From NCBI GenBank assembly GCA_033060915.1, contig CM065386.1:6554001-6618000 (forward strand): 64,000 nucleotides of DNA, written 5' to 3'. Both the position numbers and the translations under genes were made by a program. The notes under the pieces were generated by a model that was not told the origin of the DNA, did no database searches, and saw only the letters and a program-made list of their open reading frames with translations. The stretch comes from Euryodendron excelsum (Eukaryota; Streptophyta; Magnoliopsida; Ericales; Pentaphylacaceae). Shown in pieces: positions 46,801 through 57,735 of the stretch. How positions within the stretch are numbered: the stretch's first letter is position 1; every line of letters begins with the position of its first letter.

Positions 46801-49800
46801 ATATTTGTTCCTTTTTCTATTCGCAATTGGTATAATTGCTTTTTCAGAAACAATTTATTTGCGAGTGATTTAGACATATAGAGGTTTTTCAATTTTTTTC
46901 ATAATACTAGAGTAGATACTTCATTCAAAAAATTATATTTTACCTCTGGTGCTAGACATAAGCGAATGAAACTTACAACCTTCATTTCAAGTTCCTCCTA
47001 AACATTATCTTTCATGTCTGTCGGTTTGTTTGCTATGCTAGAAAGTGCTTTGATCAACTCTTGCTACACCAAGATGTCTTTAACTGTGCTTTGCCATAGG
47101 CTAAAGTTATTTTTCCCATCAAAAGGCTCCACCTTGAATTTTCTCATCGAGATTTCTTTTCCTGCCATTGTACTAATTCCGGTGAATAAGAACTATGTAC
47201 ACTTGTTCTTAATTCCTCACCTCTCTGGTCGAACCTGCAAGCTCTGATGCTACTTGTTGGGAATTTTCGCAGCAATTTGGTCAGTACAAGTGATAAAAAA
47301 ATAATAATAAAATAAACAAATCAATCAAAGCATGCAAAAGAAAAGTGACACCAGTATTTAGGATGGTTCAACAAGATTACCTACGTCCACGGGGCATGAT
47401 TCGGTCTCCTTTAATACTGAAAAAAATTGAGAACAATGGTATAAGTATACACTCAAGTTTAATAACCCAAACTCAAGCCCTTAAACTGTTGTTCACCCGT
47501 TTCAACTAACCCTCGCAAACTCAGTAAAGAAAATCAAAATATTGGAGATATTTGTTTTATCCCATGCTCAGCTCTATTTGCTCTCTTTACATTGAGAAAT
47601 CCAATATCAATTTATAAAAAAAGAAGCTAGTGGCACAATGTGTAATTATGATGACAACCAAAGGGCAAATAGTTAACAAAATTTAGTCAACTATTCATCT
47701 AACTATTCAAAGGGACCTATGACTTTAATTCCTATCTTTTTCACGTGGTTGTCTTCTTTAGACTTTCAAATTTAACGAAGACATCATTAAATACTTTGTC
47801 TTCCATTCTGTTTGAATGAAGACTTTGGTTTTGATCCGCAAATGTGAAAGATATTGTAATAATTGCATGTCTAGTTTTTCACTTTCCGCATTCATTTCGG
47901 TGCTCACCAGTAGAAGTTTTTCGATTGAATTTTAAACGGCGCCCTTTATAAAATCTGGGATATCAATTCTTCGTAGATTTTTGGTTGAATTTGAAGAAAT
48001 ATGTGGAGAAGGTGCTAGAGAGATTTAATAGAGGAGAAGCAAAACTGGTCAGTACTCCTCTAGCTAACCATTTTAAATTATCTGCTAAATTATGTTCTTC
48101 TACAAATAATGAGGTGGAGAAAATGTCCCGAGTGCCGTACGCTAGTGCAATGGAAAGCTTAATGTATGCCATGGCTTGCAGTCGGCCAGATATCTCACAT
48201 GCAATCAGTGTTGTAAGTAAGTAAATAGATAATCCAGGAAAGGAGTACTGGAATATAATTAAATGGATATTCAGGTACTTGAGCGGTATGGTAGATTTCA
48301 ATATCTTGTATAAAAAACAAGATGAAATAGGACAAGTTGTGGGTTATGTAGATGTAGACTACGCAGGAGATCTGGACAAGCAGAGGTCTACTACATGCTA
48401 TATATTTACTCTTACAAGTGAGCCTATCAGTTGGAAAGTTATGCTTTAATCAACTCCCACTTTATTCACAACTGAAGTGGAATATATGGCAATGGTGGAA
48501 GCTGCCAAAGAGACTTTGTGGTTGACAAGTTTGGTCAAGGAACTGGGCTTGAAGCAAGAAGGATTGGATTTGTATTGCGACAGTCAAAGTGCCATTCATT
48601 TGGCAAAGCATCAAGTTTATCATGTTAGGATAAAACACATCGACGTGAGGTATCACGCACTCAGAGGTTGGGCAGAAGAAGGCAAGATAAATTTGAAAAA
48701 GGTTCATGCTGAGAATAATGCAATAGATATGTTAACAAAGCCGGTGACTATACAAAAGTTCAAGCATTGCTTGGATTTGATCAATCTTTCGTACTGTTAA
48801 AGATTGGAAGAACATCCCAAGGCATGAAGATGAGCATTTACATCTAGATGCAGACTTAGAGTTTCAAGTGGAGGCTCTTGAATTTTTGCCAAGGTGGAGA
48901 ATTATTGAAAGTGGTTTCAAATTCAACCAAAGGTCTACGAAAGATTGATATCCTAAATTTTATGGAGGGCGCCGTTTAAAATTTAGTCAGAAAACTTCTG
49001 TCGGTGGGCGCCAAAATGAACGCCAAAAATGGAAAGCTAGGCATGCAATGTTTTTCACATCAGTGGATTAGAACCAAAATCTTCATTCAAACAAAATGGA
49101 AGACAAAGCATTTAATTATGTCTTGGTTGGTATTGAAAGTCTAAAAAAGACAACCACGCGAAGGAGATAGGAATTAAAGTTGTAGGTCCCTTTGAATAGT
49201 TGATTGAATTTGGTTAGCTATTTGCCCTTTGGTTGTCATCATAATTACACGTTGTGCCATTAGCTTCTTTTCTTATGAATTGAGATGAGATTTCTCAATG
49301 TAAAGAGAGCAAATAGAGTTGAGCGTGGGATAAAACACATATCTCCAGTATTTTGATTTTTTTTATTGAGATTGAGAGGGTTAGTTGAGACAAGTGAACA
49401 ATGGTTTAAGGACTTAGGTTTGGGTTATTAAATTTGAGTGTATATTTGTACGATTGTTCTCAATCTTGCCGAACGACCCTAAGTACAGGTGTCACTTTTT
49501 TTTTGCGTGCTTTAATTTATTTATTTATTATTTTTCTGTCATTCGTACTGACCCAATTGCTACGAGAATTTCCAACAATATGATAGTCTTACTTAAAATG
49601 AAGCGGTCTGAAGCTGTATTTAAGCGTGGACTTGTGCAAAGCATCAGAGAGGAGGATATTTGTAATTATTTGATGTCAGGAGTAGTAAGTAGTGCAAAAT
49701 TCAATGTTTATGTCTGGCATTCTGGTTGCTGTTTTCTTATAAAGAGTTGGGCTTGCAAATTGGATGGTATTCCTAAAACGGTAAGGGAGGGGCCTCAAAG

Positions 49801-51378
49801 CACGATAATGGATGTATTGGGAAAAGGTTTGAATTTATACCAGTTAATGAAAGATTTGTGTGGATAGGATTCGATGAGGGATTCCCTCTTTTATTGATGC
49901 TAATGAAGATATGGACAACATATATGAACTGTCTTGAGCTCGATGAAATATGTCACCATTAATTTAATAAGAGTGGAGAAAATGATATATGGAGTCCTCC
50001 CCAGATGAATGGGATAAGTTTTGGTGAAGTCAACCATGATATAGTTGGGAATGTTGTGTCACGAGGACATTTTTCGATGAGTAGTTTATAAGTTGGTTTG
50101 CAAGAGGCAAAAGAGAAAAAATAGTATTTATGTGTTAGAATTTTTAAGCAGCTATGCTTACTGATATAATATCTGGTGATCGCTCAAGCTGCATCATGAA
50201 GTATAGAAAGGGACCAACTGGGGATAATTAATGATTCCAAAGTAGTGGTTTTTTGCTAGCAAAATAAATGTTTTATAAACTCTTCATCCTTCTATGTATA
50301 ACTTTTTTTATCGTCTGTTTTTTCCTTTGGCATGAAAGTCAAAAATACATTATTTTTTAGTTTGTAACTTCCATTTTTTGATAAGTAATGTAAAGTACAC
50401 AAAAGGGACCAAAGTGGGTGGAATCCATGTCCATGTGGTATGCAGAGCAATAACTCAAAGCTCCTATCAGAAACTCAAATCCCCTTATGATCCACAGAAA
50501 GTTCACATGGAATCAGAAAACAAAACACAAGCCAAAAGCAAAGTGACCTCTGCTAAAATAAACTTTTGCAAACATTTATGAACGTCATACTATAATTTAT
50601 ATGGTAAATTGTCAATTGTGCTTTATAGCTTTTATCCAGTTGATAAGTCTGGTGGTATGAATTGATTGATTTGTTCAAGAATTTCCTTGTACTTTCAATC
50701 TTATAACCCGAAACAAATTTCAAATTTCACTTTTAATCCTCCCTGCCCCTGATAATCCATTTTGTGTACAAACTTGTATATAAGCATGAGAACATCATCA
50801 TAACCTTTTGTCTTGAAGTGAATAGTGACGCAACAAGTAAATGATTGTGGTCAAATGTGTAGAAGACATGAATTTACCATATACAGCCTGAGAGGCAATG
50901 TTTTTTCAAATCTTGTGCTTTACATGGCTTTCCCTTCGATAATTATCCTTATGTCGCAGTCTCTCTATCTGAACTTACAAAATGGATAAATACTGGAATG
51001 TCTTGATATCATTATCTTAGTGGCTCTTTAAGCATTATGGAAAGTGCTAGAAACTGTTGTGGGTTAGTTGTAGACTCGTACATGTAGTTAAAGTTGGTTC
51101 TTGTTTTGTCTTTCCTTTCATCAACTACCTGCATTTTTATTGTGTTTCCTCTTAGTAATGATTATCTGCTAATATTATTTCTCCCAGTTGATTTGATGAA
51201 GCCTGGTGCGACCGTCATCCTTCGAAATGCAAAGATTGACATGTTTAAGGAATCCATGAGGCTCGCAGTTGACAAATGGGGCCGTATTGAGGTCGCTGAA
51301 CCTGCTGCTTTTGTAGTGAAAGAGGACAACAATCTCTCCCTTATTGAGTATGAGCTGGTGAATGTTGTGGAAGAGTGA
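43885..51378 (+). CDS. OB-fold single-strand nucleic-acid-binding protein (SOSS-B/SSB-like)
   Basis: Two exons (43885-44125 and 51188-51378) join in phase across a 7062-bp GT-AG intron and give 143 residues. One OB fold spans about residues 15-110: KPVFIKVDNLKPGTNGHTL, then the TRIAECLVGDETGTILFT strand, DLMKPGATVILRNAKIDMFK, and MRLAVDKWGRIEV. This arrangement is seen in plant OB-fold proteins such as At4g28440 (from memory), related to the SOSS-B/hSSB single-strand DNA-binding family. Which nucleic acid it binds is not known from the sequence. The C-terminal tail is acidic (VVKEDNNLSLIEYELVNVVEE). There is no targeting signal. The intron contains a rearranged copia retrotransposon but both exons are intact. 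A basic upstream ORF precedes the start. Confidence 0.92.
44512..47168 (-). pseudogene. Inverted 5' part of copia gag-pol (gag, integrase, RT N-terminal half)
   Basis: gag starts at the ATG at 47168-47166 (FKVEPFDGKNNFSLWQ-like). A basic linker and zinc-knuckle remnant (GHLKRDC) lie near 46490. Integrase C-terminal sequence lies at 45797-45570 (LPKSFWAEAVNMTYY, LRIFGYPAYVH). Reverse transcriptase starts near 45080 (VISCKWVYRKT, QLDVKTAFLHRELEE) and reaches the active-site strand, here YVDN instead of YVDD (about 44576), just before the breakpoint. Stops and frameshifts interrupt it repeatedly. Confidence 0.85.
47241..47252 (-). other. Primer-binding site of the copia element
   Basis: On - the bases after the LTR read tagcatcagagc, two differences from the initiator-Met-tRNA-complementary tggtatcagagc used by plant copia elements. 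This fixes the orientation of the inverted half. Confidence 0.7.
47255..47995 (-). repeat. Copia 5' LTR, inverted
   Basis: Read on -, it ends ccaaca next to the primer site. It aligns in reverse with the LTR at 48902-49577 (shared landmarks: the gcgcc/ggcgc motif, agacaaagcatttaat, and gtcatcataattac). About 15 bases of the expected outer end are missing where it abuts the + strand polymerase fragment. Confidence 0.8.
47985..48800 (+). pseudogene. 3' part of copia pol (end of RT and RNase H)
   Basis: It reads YVEKVLERFNRGEAKLVSTP, then MYAMACSRPDISHAISVVSK, stop codons, GYVDVDYAGDLDKQRST, EYMAMVEAAKETLWL, DSQSAIHLAKH and HIDVRYH to a stop at 48798-48800, the typical copia C-terminus. In-frame stops at about 48225 and 48447 inactivate it. 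Confidence 0.88.
48902..49577 (+). repeat. Copia 3' LTR, + orientation
   Basis: It is preceded by a polypurine-like aaggtggagaa, begins ttattgaaag (a decayed tgttg start) and ends atttccaaca. It is diverged from its inverted partner in length (676 versus about 741 bp) and sequence, so the insertion is old. Confidence 0.8.
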
Positions 51379-54269
51379 CTGATCTTTTGGCAGCTGGTAC
51401 ATTAAGGTATAAGGTAAATTAGAAATCTAAAGGCAGCGATAGTGTTGGGTTTCCCTCTAAGGTATAGTGTTGTGCTGTTATTGTGGATACTACCTATTCT
51501 TACCTGATGATAGCATGGATAGTTTGAAAGTGGTAGACAAATGTTCACATGAAGCCAGGTATGATCTTTCTTTTAGTATGTCTATGATAGAATAAGATCT
51601 GTTTAGTTTTGGCAGGGAAAGCTTGATTCCTTGGTGGACATGGAAGTGTTGAAAAGGAAAATTCTGAAAATTCTGGTGTTAATGGTAGGGATCATTTTGT
51701 TTTAAACTCTACTCTTGGTTGTCTGTGTTCTTTGTTCCGCCTGCTCTCTTACTCTGCACATATTTATTGAGATAATGGTATGTTAGTTAATTGATCTTTC
51801 ATTTTCATCAAAGATGAATTCAAGGGTTTGTTTTTCACTGAGAAAACTTTGGGAAATCACACAGGGAACTATGCTTTTGCAATGGATCACAAGTTAATGT
51901 GTTCTACTATTGCAAATTCTTGAGTTTCCTTTGTTGCAGCTTATTCAAACTAGGATGAGAACAACATTGTCAAGAATTGAATAAAGAAGCTAAAATGGTC
52001 CAATGAATAACATCTCTTGAAACATTATTAAAGTTGCAATCATGCTGCCACTTCAGCTGGAGTGTTGTTATTAAGCTTGTGATAATTCAAACATCTGTCA
52101 TTGTTTTCTTAAGGGGTCAAAATGCTTTATGTCAACATGGCAGGTTTTCTTATAAGCACAATTCTAGTTCTAGGAGCTCAATTTGGTGCCTTGAAGAATT
52201 GTTTGTTGGAAAAATGGCCTTAAAGAAAAGATCTTTAGCAGAACAGCTCAAAACCCCTGCTCACATGAGTTTGAAAGACATATGAAGCATTTGAAGATCT
52301 CCCTGGCAGAGTAAGTTAAAAACCACTGCTCACAAGGACTCTCAATCAAACTGGTGTAATTGGGTAATTACGAATTTGCTTGTGCACCTTGGCCAGGAAA
52401 AAGCTTGATAGAAAGCTTTGAAAATGAATCATTACAAGTGCTACAGGGGGCTTGTTTGAATTTTTTTATTTGGTTTAAGTTTCCCTTCCTGGGACAGGCT
52501 TTGTACTACGTTTTCCATGGTGCCCCAAATGGTCCAACCAATTGAATTGAGTTGAATGAGACTCTAGGCTTCCCCTGAATCCTTAGTTGTCATCAATTTG
52601 TTTGGAGAACCAGTGTTAGCATCCAAATCAACATCTCTCAAGCCTCCCATTTATGGGGCCATTGCTATCGAGCTGATAATTGACTCTGCTTGACCTCATT
52701 ATTTACCATTGCCATGAAAAAGGATTCAAGGACAAGTCATGCCTCTGAGTTTGCATTCATATGTTTTATTGGTTTCCAATTTTGGGTCGGCAGCTTCTCT
52801 TTTCTGGGTTTTCATGGCAACAATGGTATCAACTTCATTGCCACAGTCCAAAGAATTACCTGCACAAGCGTTATTAGGAACAATGCTATTCTTCTAAAAA
52901 ATTTATACAGAAAACTCTATCAAAATGGTATAATAATGGCATTTTTGCAAATAAGAATTATCATAATGAGTGTTTTGTTTAAAGTGAAAGACTATAATTA
53001 AATCACATAATTCTGTACCTGTATGAAATTTCTGGTTGTGTAGCATTACCCAATTATTAGTAAGTAAATTAAGTCATGTTTTGCTTCAAAGGCCTCACAT
53101 CACATGTGCAAGTGGAGTCTTCTTTTGTTTGTAGTGATCATATGATTGGCTTAACTCAAAATTTTGCTCTAGAATTTTCATTAGATCAGATAATGCCAGC
53201 CAGTGCACTGTCTTGACTAGTTAATGTTCATGCACTTCAAAGGGAAAACTTAGAATAGGTGTGGAATGTCCAAATCTTTATTTAAACCCTACAAGATTTC
53301 ATTTTTAATAAATTAGTAATTATGCATCCTGACATCACAGGTGCATGAACAAGTATAATACTCCAACAATTAGAGTGCAAGTGTGGGGGTCATTGTACCC
53401 TTCTAAACCAACATCAGTGATAGGGTTTCAACAGCATTAATTCAACTTTAACTAACACCTTTAACCTATATGTCTTTCAATCAACATTTGATTTTCGCAA
53501 CTGTGTGAACTCTACTATGATTTGAGTGTCCCGGCCGGGGAGCACATATTGATTTTGATCGCGGTTATGTGCCTTCATCTTCACACTCTACCCTTGAAAT
53601 TTCGGTGGAGAGGGGTCAGATGGGACATGGGGCAAAAACTAGCATGAAAGGTTGAAGGAAGCAAGTTGCCTATAATTTAGAGATCCAGTGTGAGAATTAT
53701 CATGAATGGTACCTTCAAAGGATAAGAATCAAGGCACTGTCATGTTGTTTTCAACCTTGTATTAGATGATTCTAGGTCTAAAATAGAAAAAAACAAAAGA
53801 GAAATAAACTTTTTATTGGATTCTTATTGTAGGAAAGAGGGAATGTTGGAGATTTCTTGCTTTTTCTTATCCACTTTCTACTTTCAGAAAAGGAATGAAG
53901 AGCTGGAGCAATATTGTTAAAAGTATTGGCTAATATTGGTCAACAATATTTTATAAAAATGGGACCCACTGTGATGTACTCTACCATCACAAAGAAATAA
54001 AAACATTTTAAGGCTTTGAGGTAATAAAGATTTCGTTAGTTACTAAGAAATAGAACAATCCCCATGTCCGAAACAACATGGAAGATTCTTAGAAGTTTAT
54101 AGGGAAGATAAAAGAAGATGAGATGATGTAGATAGTTAAGAAAATGGAGCTAGTCATAACCCAAGAAAATAGAAAATAAAAAACAAATTGAGTAGGAAAT
54201 GAGTGACTTGAGTATACATTAATTGTTGCTTTTCAGATAAAACTGCAAGTCTAGACTTCAAAATTATCC

Positions 54270-54306
<37 letters not shown>

Positions 54307-55099
54307 CAATGATCTTGTTGTAAATTTTGTAGATCAAACTTCAAGGGGCGGCTAAGCTCGAATATTGAAACCCCGACTTGGTGGAGCAAAAAAAAAAAAA
54401 TTCCATGTCCATGATCCTTTGGAGCTTCTTTGGTTTGTTGTTTATATATTACTTTATCATTGATTCATTATTAAACTTCTCTTAATTTATAAGTAGATAG
54501 AAGTAGGGCTATAAACAAGCCGAGCCGAGCCGAACAGAGGTTGTTAAAGTTTAATTTGATAATCTTAACGAGCTTGAAAATGCGTTTAAACTTAGTTTAT
54601 TTAAGTCAAGCTCAAACAAGTTTTAATCAAGCTGATCATGAATAGTTTAAATTTTTAAGTGTATGTAAGTTTATCGAGCCGAACTCAAAAAATTGACAAG
54701 CTCTAAAATGTATTTAAGTTTAACTTATTTACATAATGAATCGATTTTAAATAAATTTTTAACAAGTCAAGAGTCTCACTCAAAGAGCTTAATTTATTTT
54801 ACAGTTGTACAAAGAAGTTCTATAGTCGTATATTCACCCAAAATAATATAATATGCTTGTATTGATAGGACCAGGCACCGTACCCACGTGAACATCACCA
54901 TGGCACCCACCCCCCCTCCCTCCCAAAGTTCAAAAACCTACATAGAAAGAAAGTGTTAGACCACCGAACCTTGATGAGCGGAAACCCCATCTCCTTCATC
55001 CCACAACCAGAATTGTCTCATCTATCTCTGTCTGTCTGCCTGTCTGTCTCCATATATCTATATATTTCTCAGTGTCTCCATTCCATAGATGCAACAAAC
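51379..55099. other. Intergenic region between the OB-fold and HD-Zip genes
   Basis: No gene was supported. A (GA)n tract lies at 54272-54304. At about 54505-54790, gggctataaacaagccgagccgagcc followed by elements such as tcaagctcaaacaag resembles a common plant non-autonomous repeat. A run of tctg/ctgt words (55025-55050) and tatatctatatat (about 55052-55066) precede the HD-Zip start. Confidence 0.6.
54272..54304 (+). repeat. (GA)n microsatellite
   Basis: About 16 uninterrupted GA units lie about 800 bp upstream of the HD-Zip start codon. Confidence 0.9.
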
Positions 55100-55612
55100 A
55101 TGAGTCTCTTGAACCCTCAAAACCAAAAACACTATTCATCGAAACACAACAAGAAGAGGCTAACACAAGACCAAGTGAGGCTGCTAGAGACAAGCTTCAA
55201 CTCCAACAAGAAGCTAGAGCCGGAGAGCAAGCTCCAACTCGCCCGTGAGCTGGGCATTCCTCCGAGGCAAATCGCCATTTGGTACCAAAACAAGCGAGCC
55301 AGGTGGAAGACTCAGAGCCTTGAGCTCGACTGCAGTGCCCTCCGGCTAAGGCTAGAAACTGCAGTAGCTGAGAAAACACGGCTCGAGAAAGAAGTTGAGC
55401 GGCTTCAAGGAGAGTTGGTAAAGGCACATAAGGTGTTGCTTCCTTTGAAGCAACCACCTTCACTTGTTTCTTCTCCCTCCAGCGGCCGTGATGAGGGAGG
55501 GAGCTCAAGCTTGCAAGAGGATGTGAGCTGTTCTTGGGTGTATAATGAGGCTTTGCAGCTTGAAGAGCTCTATGCTTGTTTGATGGGTGCAAATGGATCA
55601 AACTGTGGCTAA
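55100..55612 (+). CDS. Class I homeodomain-leucine zipper transcription factor, ATHB-52-like
   Basis: A single exon of 170 residues starts at the ATG at 55100. The frame is open further upstream to 54953, but that part is a low-complexity Ser/Leu/Tyr stretch, so the later ATG is preferred. The homeodomain spans about residues 15-72 ([41 protein letters not shown]) and the leucine zipper directly follows (74-113, heptad positions L74, L81, A88, L95, L102). Class I HD-Zip dimers bind pseudopalindromic CAATNATTG sites and commonly act in abscisic-acid, light or development responses. The tail has a Ser-rich stretch (122-140) and a short C-terminal segment with aromatic and acidic residues ([13 protein letters not shown]). 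Residue 62 in the recognition helix is Tyr where nearly all family members have Phe. Similarity in the homeodomain points to ATHB-52 (At5g53980), from memory. Confidence 0.93.
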   Translation: MSLLNPQNQKHYSSKHNKKRLTQDQVRLLETSFNSNKKLEPESKLQLARELGIPPRQIAIWYQNKRARWKTQSLELDCSALRLRLETAVAEKTRLEKEVERLQGELVKAHKVLLPLKQPPSLVSSPSSGRDEGGSSSLQEDVSCSWVYNEALQLEELYACLMGANGSNCG

Positions 55613-56382
55613 ATTGGGCAGCTTGAGGAGCTCTATGCTTCTTCTTCTTCTCTTTTTTGGGTCACTATTGGTCTCTCTGGAAGCAGGAAAATAATTCAGT
55701 AGATAAGTAGCATCTATGTTTTTAGGGTACTACTACGTTTATGATCTTTAACTTCTATGTATTTAGTGGATTTGACATTGCAATATTTAAATCTTAATTG
55801 CAGTCGTTTGTACTCTCATATATGAGAAGTTTAATCAAGTAAAATATATATTAACTCTTGTCAAATCACTTTTATATTGAATTTGAGTGCATGGATTTTT
55901 TTTCCCTTTTCGGTTAATGCATCGAGAAAAATATCTGTGATTATATATTTTTTTAAATTAGCGAGCATCAAGAGGGTTAGATGTACACAATGCTGCTCTC
56001 ATGTTCCATGCACTGAATTGCCCTTAGTAAGCCACTTTGACTTTTAATTGAGCTAGAGCTGTGAACAAGAGAAATCCATAAAACAAGAACCAGCAAACAG
56101 CTAACAATGAATAGCTCAAAAACTTAAAAGATTACTATATATAAGCTTGGCAACTGATACAATTCAATCTAGATTCAAGAGATGAAAATACTCAATTTTT
56201 GATTAGTTATGAGTCTTATGACTTCAGTTGGTTTCCTCTTTTAATTTCTCTTTTTCCGTTTTAGAAGTATGTTTTGATTAAATTGTTCATGTTATAGCAT
56301 TGTAGCATCATTTTAATAGTTGCCTCAACTGTTCCCAAACCCATTTGAGCCCAACCTACCGAAGGAGACTGATGAGAAATGA

Positions 56383-56424
<42 letters not shown>

Positions 56425-57169
56425 CTCATGTAGGTCAAGAATTCAAACATATATGTCCTATTGAGGAATCAAGCAGCCTCGAGCAAGTGGCTTGCTCCAA
56501 CTTGCCAATTTGGAAAATTTTGGTGCCTGTCCCCAGTCAATGTGTACATAGATTTTGACAAATGAGGGCAATGATTGTACTTTTGTCTCCAATATTTTTT
56601 TTTTTAACTTTTGCCTCCAATTGGCTGCTAGCATTTATATCCTATCAGTAGCAAAGGGGCAAACACTTGGATGGTGACTGATTGGGATGTCAAATGTGTT
56701 GGCCCCTTTTTTTCTTTTTCTGTTTTTTGCCGAGTATATAAATGTGTTGGTACCTGGTACCCATCAAGTTTGACATTTGGTTGGTTGATTAATGGTTCAT
56801 TTATCCTCCATATCTTTCTAATAATGAGTTAAAATAGTAGGTATTTTTAAATTAAAATAAGAATATCACAAACTTTCATTTAATTCTGCACGACTTAATT
56901 GAGTGATATAACACAACTCAGCGTCACTTTCTGTACAAATGTGAACTTGCTCTTGAGGTGAGAATAACTATATTGTTTTTATACGTGGATACATTGGAAA
57001 GCCAAATCGCAAGGTGAGCTAGAGCTATGGTTGGTAGGGACTAGTCCTGTATCATGCAATGGGTGGATAGAGAAGTGAATGGAAGTGCGGCCAGTTTTGT
57101 GCATGAGGCTGTACAATCTACATTTTTGTTTTTGATACAACAGAAATAGCAATAGAAACAAAAATCACA
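55613..57169. other. Intergenic region downstream of the HD-Zip gene
   Basis: No gene was seen. A short duplicated piece of the HD-Zip 3' end (cttgaggagctctatgcttc at 55622, compare cttgaagagctctatgcttg at 55560) follows the stop codon. A (GA)n tract lies at about 56387-56423. The right part probably includes the 3' end of the LINE, whose poly(A) end was not identified. Confidence 0.6.
56387..56423 (+). repeat. (GA)n microsatellite
   Basis: About 18 uninterrupted GA units in intergenic DNA. Confidence 0.9.
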
Positions 57170-57735
57170 TCTTATCCATGGGGATTCCAACCATGTTAGC
57201 CACGAGGATGCGGTTCACTTGGCTCGGAGAGTCTTCCATAATCACTAAAGATTTATCTTGGTCATTTCCCATGTGTGCAAGAATATTAGCGCATCTATTC
57301 CATTTCCTGTTAATATGCTTAATTGTGCAACACGTCCTCTGGACTAGGAATCTTGCATCTTTAACTAGTGATCTGTATGGTAGCCCTTGGCTTTGCCATT
57401 CTAAATGTCCATGACAGCATCTTGTGAGTCAGATTCGATATCCATCCCTGAATCCCTTTTTGGAAGTTTATGGTGAGGCCCTTGTAGATTGCCCACAATT
57501 CAACCTCTTTGCTTGTTGTATCCAATAGCTTTCCAATGTAACCCCAAATCCAGGTGCCCCTCTCATCCTTTAATAAGCCTCCAAACCTAGTTGGTTTAGG
57601 ATTTCCTTTGGAGCTTGCATCCACATTGAGCTTCAATTTACCTGTTGGAGGCAAACGCCAATGAGTTACTCTAGGCTTATGCTTCCAGTGATGTCCCAAA
57701 GGTGGAATCAACAGAAAATAGATTGATGAACTAGT
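57170..57735 (-). pseudogene. RNase H-like end of LINE ORF2
   Basis: KLKLNVDASSKGNPKPTRFGG carries the first catalytic Asp, followed by DERGTWIWGYIGKLL and VELWAIYKGLTI with the Glu. A frameshifted continuation (HINRKWNRCANILAHMGND) ends near 57170. The junction to pre-polymerase sequence near 57735 marks the internal deletion. Confidence 0.75.

Larger units (their letters stand above)
44512..49577. mobile_element. Ty1/copia retrotransposon with an internal inversion
   Basis: The element lies in the OB-fold gene intron. 44512-47254 carries, on -, primer site, gag, integrase and the N-terminal half of reverse transcriptase. 47255-about 47995 is an LTR in - orientation. 47996-48800 carries, on +, the end of reverse transcriptase and RNase H. 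48902-49577 is an LTR in + orientation. The halves hardly overlap in content, so one element with its 5' part inverted explains the layout better than two insertions. The bases atatg occur just outside both edges (44507-44511, 49578-49582), a candidate target duplication. Multiple stops and frameshifts mean it is inactive. Confidence 0.8.

Noticed and set aside
49454..49867. 137-codon open frame on +
   Set aside because: It begins inside the copia 3' LTR and runs into intron sequence of the OB-fold gene. No domain was recognised.
54953..55099. N-terminal extension of the HD-Zip protein
   Set aside because: The extension is a Ser/Leu/Tyr run from tctg and tata simple repeats in the probable 5' UTR. 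Family proteins begin shortly before the homeodomain.
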